Source of the DNA: an uncultured Eggerthellaceae bacterium
Lineage (GTDB): Bacteria; Actinomycetota; Coriobacteriia; Coriobacteriales; Eggerthellaceae
Length of the DNA stretch: 33,717 nucleotides
Assembly: GCA_937892845.1 (NCBI GenBank)
Contig: CALBGP010000009.1
Span: 1 to 33,717, forward strand
Direction: 5' to 3'
A program made the position numbers and the translations under genes. The notes beneath the pieces were generated by a model that saw nothing but the letters and a program-made list of their open reading frames with translations, made no database searches and had not been told where the DNA came from. Below are positions 1 to 8,326 of the stretch, piece after piece (position 1 is the first letter of the stretch; the number at the start of each line of letters is the position of its first letter).

Positions 1-454
1 GCGCATCGCCCATGAATGCCCCGATCCCTTCGGCCGCATGGTCTCAGGCGGCCTGACCGTCGCCATCGTGGTTCAGGCGTTTTTGAACATGGGATGCGCC
101 ATTGGAGCCCTGCCGGTGACGGGTAAGCCCCTGCCGTTCATTTCTTCCGGCGGTTCGTCGCTTTTGACCACCCTCATCATGGTCGGCATAATCCTTGCGG
201 TCTCGTATGATTCCAACAAGCTCTCGGAATCCGAGCGACGCCGAAACAACCTGGTTGTCATCAGCGGCGGAGCCCGTCGCGGCGAAGGTGCAAACGAGCC
301 TTCGCCATCCAGTCGCACATCCTCGCGCACCCGTCGTGACGAAGCGCCCCGGAGCGTCCGTCGAACGAACAGCGGGCGGAGCAGCGGTTCACGGAGGATG
401 AGCACGTCGCGTTCGCAGCAGCATAGCCACTCATCAAGGAGGCCCCGACGATGA
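1..454 (+). CDS. ftsW: FtsW, septal peptidoglycan glycosyltransferase (C-terminal part)
   Basis: This is the 3' end of a SEDS-family gene that begins before the window and is read from base 2. FtsW polymerises lipid II into glycan strands at the septum together with a class B PBP. The visible segment carries the family's end signature: a GALPVTGKPLPFISSGGSS stretch (nt about 107-163) followed by a last hydrophobic segment (LIMVGIILAVSY). After that comes a tail of about 80 residues rich in Arg and Ser (nt about 212-451), longer and more basic than in many FtsW proteins. The stop codon overlaps the murG start as ATGA (451-454), so translation is probably coupled. The downstream murG, murC, murB and ftsQ support FtsW rather than RodA. 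The identification is firm; only the upstream length is unknown. Confidence 0.93.
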   Translation, partial: RIAHECPDPFGRMVSGGLTVAIVVQAFLNMGCAIGALPVTGKPLPFISSGGSSLLTTLIMVGIILAVSYDSNKLSESERRRNNLVVISGGARRGEGANEPSPSSRTSSRTRRDEAPRSVRRTNSGRSSGSRRMSTSRSQQHSHSSRRPRR

Positions 455-1554
455 AGGTAGTCCTTTCCGGCGGAGGAACCGCCGGCCATATCAATCCGTC
501 CCTTGCGCTTGCCGAAGTGCTGCGCGCCGATGGGGATGAGGTTTTGTTCGCAGGCACTCCTCAGGGCATTGAGGAGCGCTTGGTCACTCAGGCGGGAATC
601 CCGTTCACTCCTTTCGAGGCTGCTGGATTCAACCGTCAGCGTCCCTGGACGCTTTTCACCTCCAGTGCGACCATCTACCGTTCCGCCCGCAAGGCGCGCG
701 CGTGGCTGTCTGCGGAAAAGCCTGACGCCGTCGTTGGCTTCGGCGGCTATGTGTGCATCCCGGTGTGCATGGCTGCGGAAAAACTCGGCATCCCGGTGAT
801 TCTCCATGAGCAGAACTCCGTCATGGGCATGGCGAACAAGCAGCTTTCCAAATCGGCCTCGGCTGTGGCGTTGACGTACGGCGAAGCCGCTTCGTCTGTG
901 CAGGATGCCTCCAAAGTGGTGATCACCGGCAATCCCGTACGCCAATCCGTCCTGCGTGCCACGCGTGCCGAGGGGCGCGAAATGCTCGGCATCCCCGAAG
1001 ATGCCGTCATGCTCCTCGTGTTCGGCGGAAGCCTCGGTGCCCGCCATATCAACGAAGCCGTCATTGCGCTCAAGGACCGCCTGTTGTCGGTCGAAAGCCT
1101 GCATATCGTCCAGATCACCGGCCCCAAGGAGTTCGATGCCGTCACGGAGGCGTTGAAGATCGATTCTGCAGACCGCGACCGTTGGCAGGTGATGGCCTAT
1201 CAGGACCGCATGGCCGAAACGCTTGCAGCCGCCGATTGCGTCCTTTCGCGCGCCGGTGCCACCTCCCTGGCGGAAATTGCCGCGCTGGGAATTCCCGCGC
1301 TGCTGGTGCCGTTTCCGTTTGCGACGGGCGACCACCAGACCATGAATGCCCGTTCGTATGTCGAAGCGGGTGCTGCGTTCACCGTTTCCGACGACGATCT
1401 GGGTTCGCCCGGCTTCCAGGAGAAGCTCTTTGCGCTGGTGGAGGATGCATCGGTCCGCGCCGCAATGCATGAGGCGGCATTGTCTTTGCCTGCGCGCGAT
1501 GCTGCGGCCAACTTGGCAGATGTTGTGAGACGTTGCGTCACCCGGTCCAAGTAG
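451..1554 (+). CDS. murG: MurG, UDP-GlcNAc:lipid I GlcNAc transferase
   Basis: MurG transfers GlcNAc from UDP-GlcNAc to lipid I to make lipid II on the inner face of the membrane. The protein has 367 residues, the usual size. The N-terminal glycine-rich loop GGGTAGHINPSLALAE (residues about 7-22) is diagnostic. The HEQNSVMG segment, a second glycine-rich loop (GGSLGARHINE) and the UDP-GlcNAc-binding SRAGATSLAE...GIPALLVPFPFATGDHQ region follow in the normal GT28 order. The start ATG overlaps the ftsW stop (ATGA), with a Shine-Dalgarno-like AAGGAGG at 437-443. It lies between ftsW and murC, as in many dcw clusters. Nothing in the sequence looks unusual. Confidence 0.97.
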   Translation: MKVVLSGGGTAGHINPSLALAEVLRADGDEVLFAGTPQGIEERLVTQAGIPFTPFEAAGFNRQRPWTLFTSSATIYRSARKARAWLSAEKPDAVVGFGGYVCIPVCMAAEKLGIPVILHEQNSVMGMANKQLSKSASAVALTYGEAASSVQDASKVVITGNPVRQSVLRATRAEGREMLGIPEDAVMLLVFGGSLGARHINEAVIALKDRLLSVESLHIVQITGPKEFDAVTEALKIDSADRDRWQVMAYQDRMAETLAAADCVLSRAGATSLAEIAALGIPALLVPFPFATGDHQTMNARSYVEAGAAFTVSDDDLGSPGFQEKLFALVEDASVRAAMHEAALSLPARDAAANLADVVRRCVTRSK

Positions 1555-1608
1555 GGCTTGCGGGGGATACAATTAGCGGTCGATACAGAAACGACAAGGA
1601 GTTTTTCC

Positions 1609-3000
1609 ATGTGCAATGATAGCAGTGTGCGCCGCGTCCATTTCATCGGTGTCGGCGGTGTCGGCATGAGCGGAATAGCTCGTGTTGCGGCCGATTCGGG
1701 CATGCTCGTTTCCGGTTCCGATATGAAGAGCTCCCGCTATACCGACCAGCTCGTCGAGGCGGGCGTGGAGATCCATATCGGCCACAGTGCCGACAACGTG
1801 CCGCAAGATTGCGACGTCGTTGTTGTCTCGACAGCCATTCCCGAATCGAATCCGGAGCTTGCCTGCGCTCGCGAGCGCGGTATCGAAGTGTGGCAGCGGG
1901 CGAAGATGCTTGCCGCTTTGGGCGAGGGTCGCAAGACGCTTGCCGCTGCAGGCACCCACGGCAAGACCACCACGTCATCCATGCTGGCCACGGCAATCGA
2001 CTCCCTGGGTCTGTCGCCCACCTTCGTCGTGGGTGGCATCGTCGATGCGTACCAGACAAATGCCGTGAGCGGCACGGGCAGCTATTACGTTGTCGAAGCG
2101 GATGAGTCTGACGGCTCGTTTCTCAATCTGAGCCCGTACGTGGCCTTGGTGACCAACATCGAGGCTGATCATCTTGACCATTACGCCGGAGGCCTTGAGG
2201 AGATATACGATACGTTCACCCGCTTCATGGCATCTGTCGACGAAGATGGTGCATGCGTGGTGTGCGGCGAAGATGAAGGCCTGGTCAAGGCTGCAAAGGC
2301 TTCAGGCCGCCGCGTTGTGACCTACGGTTTCGGCGATGGCTTCGACATCTCCATCCGAAACCTTCGCACCGAAGGGATTGCCACGCTGTTCGATCTCGAG
2401 TTCCCCGATGGCACCTGCGCGTCATGCCGTCTTGGCAGCAACCCGGGGCGCCACAACGCGCTCAATGCCGCGGGCGTCCTTGGCGTGGTGTGGGTCCTCG
2501 GGCTCGATGTGACCGCCGCCGCCCAGGGTCTTTCGTCGTATTCCGGCGTGCGACGCAGGTTCGACCTCATAGGAGAGGCGGGCGGCGTCACCGTCGTTGA
2601 CGACTACGCCCATCATCCGACCGAGATCGCAGCAACCACCGCTGCGGCGGCTGCTTTGGGATACAGGCGCGTCGTGGTTTTGTTCCAGCCCCATCGTTAC
2701 TCTCGCACCCAGAGCCTTGCCGCTGAGTTCGGCTCCGCCTTCGATGCCGTCGATGAGGTTGTGCTCATGGATGTGTATGCTGCGGGCGAAGCGCCCATCG
2801 AGGGCGTCTCGGGCCAGACCATCGCCGACGCCTTGGCGGCCCACGACGGGGCTCCTGCCGTGACGTACGTCGAAAACAGGGACGAAGTGCTTGGCTGCGT
2901 TTTGTCCAAGGTCGGCGAAGGCGATCTGCTCATCACCATGGGTGCCGGCGACGTGACCTTGTTCGCCCCTCGTGCCGTCGAAGCTCTGCGGTCTCGCTAG
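1609..3000 (+). CDS. murC: MurC, UDP-N-acetylmuramate-L-alanine ligase
   Basis: MurC is the cytoplasmic ATP-dependent ligase that adds L-Ala to UDP-MurNAc. It has 463 residues. The N-terminal Rossmann motif HFIGVGGVGMSG (residues 11-22), the ATP-binding P-loop GTHGKTTTSS (about 115-124), the VEADESDGSF segment, and the late HHPTE and FQPHRYSRT motifs are all typical. I chose the ATG at 1609 because AAGGAG lies 8 bases upstream (1596-1601). An in-frame TTG at 1558 would add 17 residues unlike the family and has no ribosome site. The 54-base gap after murG contains a TACAAT hexamer (1567-1572) but no convincing -35, so internal transcription here is only possible. murB follows after 6 bases. 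Confidence 0.97.
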   Translation: MCNDSSVRRVHFIGVGGVGMSGIARVAADSGMLVSGSDMKSSRYTDQLVEAGVEIHIGHSADNVPQDCDVVVVSTAIPESNPELACARERGIEVWQRAKMLAALGEGRKTLAAAGTHGKTTTSSMLATAIDSLGLSPTFVVGGIVDAYQTNAVSGTGSYYVVEADESDGSFLNLSPYVALVTNIEADHLDHYAGGLEEIYDTFTRFMASVDEDGACVVCGEDEGLVKAAKASGRRVVTYGFGDGFDISIRNLRTEGIATLFDLEFPDGTCASCRLGSNPGRHNALNAAGVLGVVWVLGLDVTAAAQGLSSYSGVRRRFDLIGEAGGVTVVDDYAHHPTEIAATTAAAAALGYRRVVVLFQPHRYSRTQSLAAEFGSAFDAVDEVVLMDVYAAGEAPIEGVSGQTIADALAAHDGAPAVTYVENRDEVLGCVLSKVGEGDLLITMGAGDVTLFAPRAVEALRSR

Positions 3001-3006
3001 GTCTGC

Positions 3007-3948
3007 ATGATGGCTGATCACGGTTCGGCTTCGGGTGCCCAGTTCGACACCCGGGCTCTTCTCGGAAATGATTTTTCGGGGTTCGTCCTGGTCGATGAGC
3101 CCCTCAGCAGGCACACGACGTATCGCATAGGCGGTCCGGCGTCCCTGTTCGCCCAGGTTGATTCCCTGGGTTCGCTCACGTCGTTCATCGAGTACTGCCA
3201 TGTTTCGTCCATTCCCTGGATTGTCATCGGGAAGGGCAGCAATCTGCTCGTGTCCGATTCCGGTTTCAAAGGTGCGGTCATCACGCTCGGGCCATCGTTT
3301 TCCCAGTGCGCTTTCGATGAGGGCGACGGGGTGTTCTGCGTCGGCGCGGCCACTCGTCTTTCCCATGTCGTGCAGGAAGCGTTTCGCAACGGTCGTGCGG
3401 GCTATGAGTTCGCCGTGGGCACGCCGGGAACGGTGGGCGGCGCTTTGCGCATGAATGCAGGTTCCAGTACGGAAAGCCTTGGACAGCGCGTCCTGTCCGT
3501 TACATCGCTGCGTCCTGGAATCGGTCTGGTCCGTTATCGGGGCACCGACATCGATTGGTCCTACCGGTCAAGCTCGCTTCCCTACGATGAGGTGGTGCTC
3601 GAATGCGAGCTCGCTTCCCTCGACGGGGAAGAGGATATGATCCGCGCGAAGATGGAGGGGGCTTTGGCCCGGCGCAAGCGCACCCAGCCTTTGCAGGCTC
3701 CCTCGTGCGGCAGCGTCTTCAAGAATCCCGAAGGCCATTCGGCGGGCCGTCTCATCGAGGAGGCGGGGCTGAAGGGGTCTTCGTGCGGCGGTGCCCAGAT
3801 ATCGCCTTTGCACGGCAATTTCATCATCAACACCGGTGAGGCGAAGGCCGATGAGGTGCTTACGCTGATCCATTTCGTCCAAGATGCCGTCAGAGACAGG
3901 TTCGGCATAGATCTTGCTCCGGAGGTGCGGTTCCTTGGCTTCGAATAG
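3007..3948 (+). CDS. murB: MurB, UDP-N-acetylenolpyruvoylglucosamine reductase
   Basis: MurB is the FAD-dependent reductase that converts UDP-GlcNAc-enolpyruvate to UDP-MurNAc with NADPH. The protein has 313 residues. The FAD-binding segments RHTTYRIGGPA (about 36-46), GKGSNLLVSD (75-84) and GTPGTVGGALRMNAG (138-152) are present. The catalytic serine is in CGSVFKNP (Ser236) and the catalytic glutamate in APEVRFLG (Glu306). The short build fits the type II MurB of Gram-positives. It starts 6 bases after murC, with ATG codons at 3007 and 3010 both possible. Its last 14 bases overlap ftsQ, and the ftsQ ribosome-binding site lies inside murB. Confidence 0.97.
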   Translation: MMADHGSASGAQFDTRALLGNDFSGFVLVDEPLSRHTTYRIGGPASLFAQVDSLGSLTSFIEYCHVSSIPWIVIGKGSNLLVSDSGFKGAVITLGPSFSQCAFDEGDGVFCVGAATRLSHVVQEAFRNGRAGYEFAVGTPGTVGGALRMNAGSSTESLGQRVLSVTSLRPGIGLVRYRGTDIDWSYRSSSLPYDEVVLECELASLDGEEDMIRAKMEGALARRKRTQPLQAPSCGSVFKNPEGHSAGRLIEEAGLKGSSCGGAQISPLHGNFIINTGEAKADEVLTLIHFVQDAVRDRFGIDLAPEVRFLGFE

Positions 3949-4960
3949 GCGCGCAACGTCCCATACGCGGAAAACGGCGGGGCGCTCTGCGGGTTCTCCG
4001 CGTCCTCGTTCCCAGCGGGGCTCTGCGGCGCTGCCTTCACCTTCCCCGGCACGGTCGGCTTCTTCGCGTTATCCGTATTCCGGCAATGGACTGGGCAATC
4101 CCGTGAGCTATTCCGGGCAGGACTTCCGCGGCGGCGTCAAGGTCGGCTCCGTATCCCAGAGCGCCCGCGCAGACCGGGTCCGCAAGACGTATCGTTCTTG
4201 GATGATCAAGGTCATCACGGTGTTCGTGCTCATCGGGCTTCTGGCGATAGGCGCCGTGGCGCTGTACTGGTCCAGTGCCTTCTCCATCAAGGAGGTCACC
4301 GTTTCGGGCGTGGAGCACCTTACGGGAGAAGAGATGAGCGCGCTTGCCAACATTCCTGCCGACACCACGCTTTTGAGGGTCGACGCTTCGGGCATCAGGG
4401 CAAACATCATGCGTGATGCATGGGTCGAAGATGTTGACGTGCAGCGCATCTTCCCGGACACCCTCAATCTGGCCGTTACCGAACGGGCCATTGGGGCCAC
4501 TGTCATCGTCGGCGTTGATCAGGGGCAGTCTACGCAAAGGTGGGCCCTCGCCTCCGACGGCATGTGGCTGTGTCCCATTCCCGAGCAGGATTCCGAAGCG
4601 GGGCGCAGCATAAGCCCCAGAATCTATGAGGATGCCGCGTCGGTTTTCGAAATTGTCGATGTGGCCTATGGCGTTGTCCCCGAGATAGGCAGCTATTGCT
4701 CTGACGACTCCATCAATAACGCCATGCAGGTTGTGACGGGGCTTACCACCGAGCTCAAGGATCAGGTTGTCAAGGTTTCCGCCACATCTCCTGAGACGAC
4801 CACCCTGACGTTGGAGTCGGGTATAGAGATTGCGTTTGGAAAGGCCGAAGATATCCGCACCAAGGAACGCATCTGCCTGGAGATCATGGAGCAGAATCCC
4901 GGTTCCGTCTCCTATATCAACGTACGCGTTGTGAACAGCCCTACATGGAGAGCGCTCTGA
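3935..4960 (+). CDS. ftsQ: FtsQ/DivIB, cell-division membrane protein
   Basis: FtsQ is a bitopic divisome protein that holds the FtsL/FtsB complex and regulates the septal synthase. In this 341-residue protein an 88-residue cytoplasmic N-terminus, very rich in Ser, Arg and Pro, is followed by one transmembrane helix (about 90-115). A POTRA domain then opens with FSIKEVTVSGVEHLTGEEM, and the beta domain carries AWVEDVDVQRIFPDTLNL. The start is inferred as TTG at 3935, because GGAGGT (3921-3926) lies exactly 8 bases before it. A TTG further upstream at 3914 has no such site. The TTG start overlaps murB by 14 bases, suggesting translational coupling. No ftsA follows, although it normally sits between ftsQ and ftsZ. 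Confidence 0.9.
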   Translation: MASNRRATSHTRKTAGRSAGSPRPRSQRGSAALPSPSPARSASSRYPYSGNGLGNPVSYSGQDFRGGVKVGSVSQSARADRVRKTYRSWMIKVITVFVLIGLLAIGAVALYWSSAFSIKEVTVSGVEHLTGEEMSALANIPADTTLLRVDASGIRANIMRDAWVEDVDVQRIFPDTLNLAVTERAIGATVIVGVDQGQSTQRWALASDGMWLCPIPEQDSEAGRSISPRIYEDAASVFEIVDVAYGVVPEIGSYCSDDSINNAMQVVTGLTTELKDQVVKVSATSPETTTLTLESGIEIAFGKAEDIRTKERICLEIMEQNPGSVSYINVRVVNSPTWRAL

Positions 4961-5012
4961 CGTCTGTTCCGCGAATGTGCTCGTGTACCTTATCTGGTAC
5001 TCTCGATTCTTT

Positions 5013-5027
5013 TTCAGATGCTATGAT
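5013..5027 (+). promoter_or_regulatory. Possible extended -10 promoter for the SPFH gene
   Basis: In the 102-base gap after ftsQ, TATGAT (5022-5027) is preceded by TGC, giving an extended -10 element about 36 bases before the SPFH start. No good -35 lies 17 bases upstream, which is tolerable for extended -10 promoters. This is a sequence reading only. Confidence 0.35.
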
Positions 5028-5062
5028 GTCCAGGTCTTCGCAAACTGTCGAAAGGGGCCATC

Positions 5063-5983
5063 ATGCTTCTCTTGCTGCTGATTCTGCTGATCGCGCTTAT
5101 CGTCGTTGTCGTTCAGGGCATGTTCGTCGTGCGCCAGCAGACCGAGGTGATCATTGAGCGCCTCGGTAAATTCAACCGTATCCTAGGCCCTGGCCTGCAG
5201 TTCAAGATTCCCCTCATCGAACGCATCGCAGCAACGGTGGACATGCGCACGCAGCAGTCCACCTTCCGCATCGATGCGAAGACGAAGGACAACGTGACGG
5301 TCACCATGGATATCGCCGCCCAGTACCATGTCAGCCTGGACAGGGGAGCGGCGCAGTATGACTCCGGCGTCTTCCGCAGCTACTATATGCTCTCCAGCCC
5401 CATCGAGCAGATGGCTGCCTACATCATCGACGCCTTGCGCTCTTCTGTTCCCAGCTACACCCTCGATGAGGTCTTCGACAAGAAAGATTCCATCGCCGCA
5501 GACGTCAACAACACGGTATCGGCGCTCATGGTCTCCTATGGCTACAATCTCGTATCCACGCTGATCACCAGCATCGGGCTGCCCAAGGATGTGGAGCAGT
5601 CCATGAACAGCATCAACAGCGCTCAGCGCGATCAGGTTGCCGCGCAGTCCATCGCTGAAGCGGAGCGCATCAGGATCGTGACGGAGGCCCGTGCAAGTGC
5701 AGAGGCCATGGAGCAGGCTGGTCGGGGCATCGCCGCCCAACGCAAGGCCATCGCGGACGGCATTGCCGAATCCCTGGAAACCATCAAGCAATCCGGCGTG
5801 AGCACGGCGGAGGCCAATCAGCTGTTCCTGTTCACCCAATGGACCGACATGATGACCGAATTCGCCAAGAACGGGAAGCAGTCTACGATAGTCCTCCCTT
5901 CGGACTTCAGCAGCACCGCGTCCATGTTCGACCAGGTGCTTGTCGCCCAGACCTCTGCATCCAAAGAGGGCGCCGAACGCTGA
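5063..5983 (+). CDS. SPFH/Band 7 (stomatin-like) membrane protein
   Basis: Members of this family form membrane-anchored oligomeric cages or scaffolds in lipid microdomains and often modulate proteases or other membrane proteins. The protein has 306 residues. A very hydrophobic N-terminal anchor (about 2-22) is followed by the SPFH core, with VVRQQTEVIIERLGKFNRIL (about 22-41), GPGLQFKIPLIERI and a TFRIDAKTKDNVTVTMD strand pair. An Ala/Glu-rich helical segment comes next (AEAERIRIVTEARASAEAMEQ, about 200-220), typical of stomatin or HIR-type proteins. GAAAGGGG (5050-5057) precedes the ATG. The gene occupies the place of ftsA between ftsQ and ftsZ. No partner such as an NfeD protein is adjacent. 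The family call is firm; the cellular role is not known. Confidence 0.9.
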   Translation: MLLLLLILLIALIVVVVQGMFVVRQQTEVIIERLGKFNRILGPGLQFKIPLIERIAATVDMRTQQSTFRIDAKTKDNVTVTMDIAAQYHVSLDRGAAQYDSGVFRSYYMLSSPIEQMAAYIIDALRSSVPSYTLDEVFDKKDSIAADVNNTVSALMVSYGYNLVSTLITSIGLPKDVEQSMNSINSAQRDQVAAQSIAEAERIRIVTEARASAEAMEQAGRGIAAQRKAIADGIAESLETIKQSGVSTAEANQLFLFTQWTDMMTEFAKNGKQSTIVLPSDFSSTASMFDQVLVAQTSASKEGAER

Positions 5984-6095
5984 CGGGAGGTATCGGGCCT
6001 GCAGGAGTGAACGTTTGGGCTGAAAGTGCTGCCTGCTCGGGTTTTGGGGAAGTTGTTGTGTGTTGGTTGGCGGGAGGCGGGCATCTTTCGCCACC

Positions 6096-6131
6096 TGCTA
6101 TACTTGCAAACGCGCTATCTTCGTGTAAAGT
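6096..6131 (+). promoter_or_regulatory. Candidate promoters for ftsZ
   Basis: Two overlapping candidates lie in the 247-base gap before ftsZ. One is an extended -10, TGC followed by TATACT (6096-6104). The second pairs a -35-like TTGCAA (6104-6109) with TAAAGT (6126-6131) at 16-base spacing. Both would give a leader of about 90-120 bases. Multiple promoters before ftsZ are common in bacteria; which is used here cannot be told. Confidence 0.45.
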
Positions 6132-6146
6132 AAGCCTGATATGTTT

Positions 6147-6158
6147 TCCCACGTGGGA
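6147..6158. promoter_or_regulatory. Perfect 12-bp palindrome upstream of ftsZ (possible operator)
   Basis: TCCCACGTGGGA is a perfect inverted repeat centred at 6152/6153. It lies immediately downstream of the predicted ftsZ promoter elements and about 72 bases before the start codon. Its position suits a repressor binding site, but no regulator is assigned. A half-site-like GTGGGA recurs at 6165-6170. Confidence 0.4.
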
Positions 6159-6192
6159 CACTGTGTGGGAGGACGTTCATCGATACTCAGAT

Positions 6193-6218
6193 AAACGCAG
6201 CACTGAAAACGCAGCACT
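6193..6218 (+). repeat. 12-bp direct repeat in the ftsZ leader
   Basis: AAACGCAGCACT occurs twice (6193-6204 and 6207-6218), offset by 14 bases and ending just before the ribosome-binding site GGAGG (6222-6226). The two copies are identical. They may be an RNA or protein binding site or simple duplication. Confidence 0.8.
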
Positions 6219-6230
6219 TGTGGAGGAACA

Positions 6231-7415
6231 ATGCCTAAAACTATTGGTTCTGAGCACCTGGCCGTCATCAAGGTCGTAGGTGTCGGCGGTGGCGGAACGA
6301 ACGCTGTCAACCGCATGGTTGAAGCGGGCATCCGCGGTGTCGAATTCATCGCCATCAACACCGACAAGCAAGCACTTCTCATGTCCGATGCGGACAAGAC
6401 CATCCATATCGGCGAAGAGCTGACCCGCGGTCTGGGCGCTGGTGCAAATCCTGAAATCGGCTGCCAGGCTGCCGAAGAGTCTCGTGCCGAAATCCGCGAT
6501 GCGCTCGCCGAGGCCGACATGGTGTTCGTCACCGCCGGTGAAGGCGGCGGAACCGGCACCGGTGCCGCTCCTGTCGTTGCCGAAATCGCCCGTGAGGAAA
6601 TTGGCGCTCTGACCGTCGGCATCGTGACCAAGCCCTTCGGCTTTGAAGGTCGCCTGCGCCGCAATCAGGCAGAACAGGGCTGCGACCTGCTTTCCCAGAA
6701 GGTTGACACCCTGATCGTCATCCCCAATGATCGCTTGCTTGAGATCGTTGAGAAGAAGACGTCCATGCTCGATGCCTTCCGCATCGCCGACGACACGCTT
6801 CGCCAGGGTATTCAGGGCGTTACCGACCTGATCACCATTCCCGGTCTCATCAACCTCGACTTCGCGGACATCCGCACGGTTATGAAGGATGCCGGTACTG
6901 CCATGATGGGCATCGGCGTCGGAACCGGGGAGAATCGCGCTCTCGATGCTGCTATGCAGGCCATCAACTCCAAGTTGCTCGAGTCTTCCATCAATGGAGC
7001 CAGCCGCGTGCTCTTCTCCATTGCCGGTGGCCCGGACCTCACCTTGTCCGAAGTGGATGCTGCCGCGCGCACCATGGAATCCGTTGTGGATGAAAACGCC
7101 AATATCATCTACGGTCAGATTATCGACGAGACCCTGGGTGACCAGGTCCGTATCACCGTCATCGCAACCGGATTCACGCGGAATACCCAGGCTGCTATGG
7201 ACTTCGGCACCGCGCGCAATGATCTTTACGCCGCCGCTGCCAGCATGCCCGTGCGCGAGACGCTTTCCGCCAATACCAGCCATGCCGCATCTCCTGCAGC
7301 GTCGCTTGCAGGTGCTTACGGCACGCCGTCTTCTTTTGGCGCGACCGCCCAGGAGCCCGCGCCGACGCGCGTTGCTGACGAAGAGTACATCCCTGAATTC
7401 CTTCGCCGTCGCTAA
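6231..7415 (+). CDS. ftsZ: FtsZ, tubulin-like division GTPase
   Basis: FtsZ polymerises into the cytokinetic ring. The protein has 394 residues. The nucleotide-binding GVGGGGTNAVNRM loop (17-29), the tubulin signature GGGTGTG (105-111) and the T7 synergy loop NLDFADIRTVM (208-218) carrying the catalytic aspartates are intact. The Ala/Ser/Pro linker (about 320-380) ends in the conserved C-terminal peptide EYIPEFLRRR, the docking site for SepF and other partners. TGGAGGAAC precedes the ATG at ideal spacing. The leader contains candidate promoters, a palindrome and a direct repeat. With no ftsA in the cluster, this tail probably binds SepF, encoded four genes downstream. Confidence 0.99.
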   Translation: MPKTIGSEHLAVIKVVGVGGGGTNAVNRMVEAGIRGVEFIAINTDKQALLMSDADKTIHIGEELTRGLGAGANPEIGCQAAEESRAEIRDALAEADMVFVTAGEGGGTGTGAAPVVAEIAREEIGALTVGIVTKPFGFEGRLRRNQAEQGCDLLSQKVDTLIVIPNDRLLEIVEKKTSMLDAFRIADDTLRQGIQGVTDLITIPGLINLDFADIRTVMKDAGTAMMGIGVGTGENRALDAAMQAINSKLLESSINGASRVLFSIAGGPDLTLSEVDAAARTMESVVDENANIIYGQIIDETLGDQVRITVIATGFTRNTQAAMDFGTARNDLYAAAASMPVRETLSANTSHAASPAASLAGAYGTPSSFGATAQEPAPTRVADEEYIPEFLRRR

Positions 7416-7429
7416 TCGGTGACGTTTGA

Positions 7430-8326
7430 ATGGCGGTAGGAACCATGGGTTTTGCTTCGACCCTCGAATTGCCGTACCCTCGGCTTGTCGAGGGTCGTTT
7501 TGCATCCATCGATGCCTTGACGGATGAGGACCTGTTCTCGGCAACTGGGGTCCGCATCGCATTCACCGAGAGGATGGGGGGCGTCAGTCTTTCTCCGTAC
7601 GACTCTCTGAATCTGGGCGATCATGTTGATGATGATCCCCAATCCGTTTCCCGCAATAGGGGTTTGCTGCTTGAGGCGTTCGGGGCTCAAGGCGCCGACA
7701 TGGTCAATCCTCTTCAGGTTCATGGGGACGTCGTCGTGTCGATTGGATCCCGGGATTCCTTTGCCCGTGCGGGGGAAGAGGCTCGTGAAGGCGCCGATTC
7801 CATAGTCGTCGGGTGCGATGACGTTGCGGCCCTGCTCTGCTTTGCGGACTGCATGCCGGTGATCATCGTCTCGCCAGACGGTTCTTTCGCTGTGGTCCAT
7901 GCCGGATGGCGTGGTGTTGCCAACCGCATCGCCGTTCGTTCGGCAGAGCATCTATCCCGGCTTTCGGGACATGCGCCCTCATCGTTCAACGTGTACATGG
8001 GCCCCTTCATCCATGCGTGCCATTTCCAGGTCTCTGATGACCTTGCCGATTCTTTCGCGACCGCCTTCGGCCGGCACGTGGTCAGCGTGTCCGATGACGG
8101 TTCGTCTGTGGATTTGGGCGAAGCCATGCGCGTCCAGCTTCACGCGGCGGGCATTCAACCGTCCCGTATCGCCGATGCGGGGGTTTGCACGGTCTGCGAT
8201 CAGGGCAGGTTCTTTTCGTATCGTGGGTCGGGCGGCGTGTGCGGCAGGCATGGCGCTTTCGCAGTCCGCGTTTCCGGTGCTGGGGACTCAATGCGAAAGG
8301 AGGAGTCCGATGGCTCTTCAAGATAG
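7430..8326 (+). CDS. pgeF: PgeF/YfiH-type peptidoglycan editing factor (laccase-domain, DUF152)
   Basis: The E. coli member removes L-Ser wrongly attached to UDP-MurNAc, so it edits the MurC product; other members act on purine nucleosides. In this 298-residue protein the conserved VVHAGWRG stretch (nt about 7894-7917), an upstream FADCMPV segment, a GPFIHACHF segment, and a C-terminal VCTVCDQGRFFSYRG segment supply the His/Cys metal-binding residues of the family. The ATG at 7430 has no clear ribosome site; the ATG at 7445 is an alternative, with AGGAA very close to it. The gene lies 14 bases after ftsZ and overlaps yggS by 17 bases, as in many actinobacterial ftsZ loci. Confidence 0.92.
   Translation: MAVGTMGFASTLELPYPRLVEGRFASIDALTDEDLFSATGVRIAFTERMGGVSLSPYDSLNLGDHVDDDPQSVSRNRGLLLEAFGAQGADMVNPLQVHGDVVVSIGSRDSFARAGEEAREGADSIVVGCDDVAALLCFADCMPVIIVSPDGSFAVVHAGWRGVANRIAVRSAEHLSRLSGHAPSSFNVYMGPFIHACHFQVSDDLADSFATAFGRHVVSVSDDGSSVDLGEAMRVQLHAAGIQPSRIADAGVCTVCDQGRFFSYRGSGGVCGRHGAFAVRVSGAGDSMRKEESDGSSR

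Noticed and set aside
73..1572. A 499-residue open frame on the minus strand opposite ftsW and murG
   Set aside because: High-GC genes often leave the opposite frame open. The translation has no recognisable domain and the plus strand codes for clear FtsW and MurG.
1558..1611. TTG start for murC and a TACAAT promoter at 1567
   Set aside because: The ATG at 1609 has a strong ribosome site and gives the normal protein length; the TACAAT lacks any good -35.
6177..7562. A 461-residue minus-strand frame opposite ftsZ
   Set aside because: It is a shadow of ftsZ with no domain or start signal.
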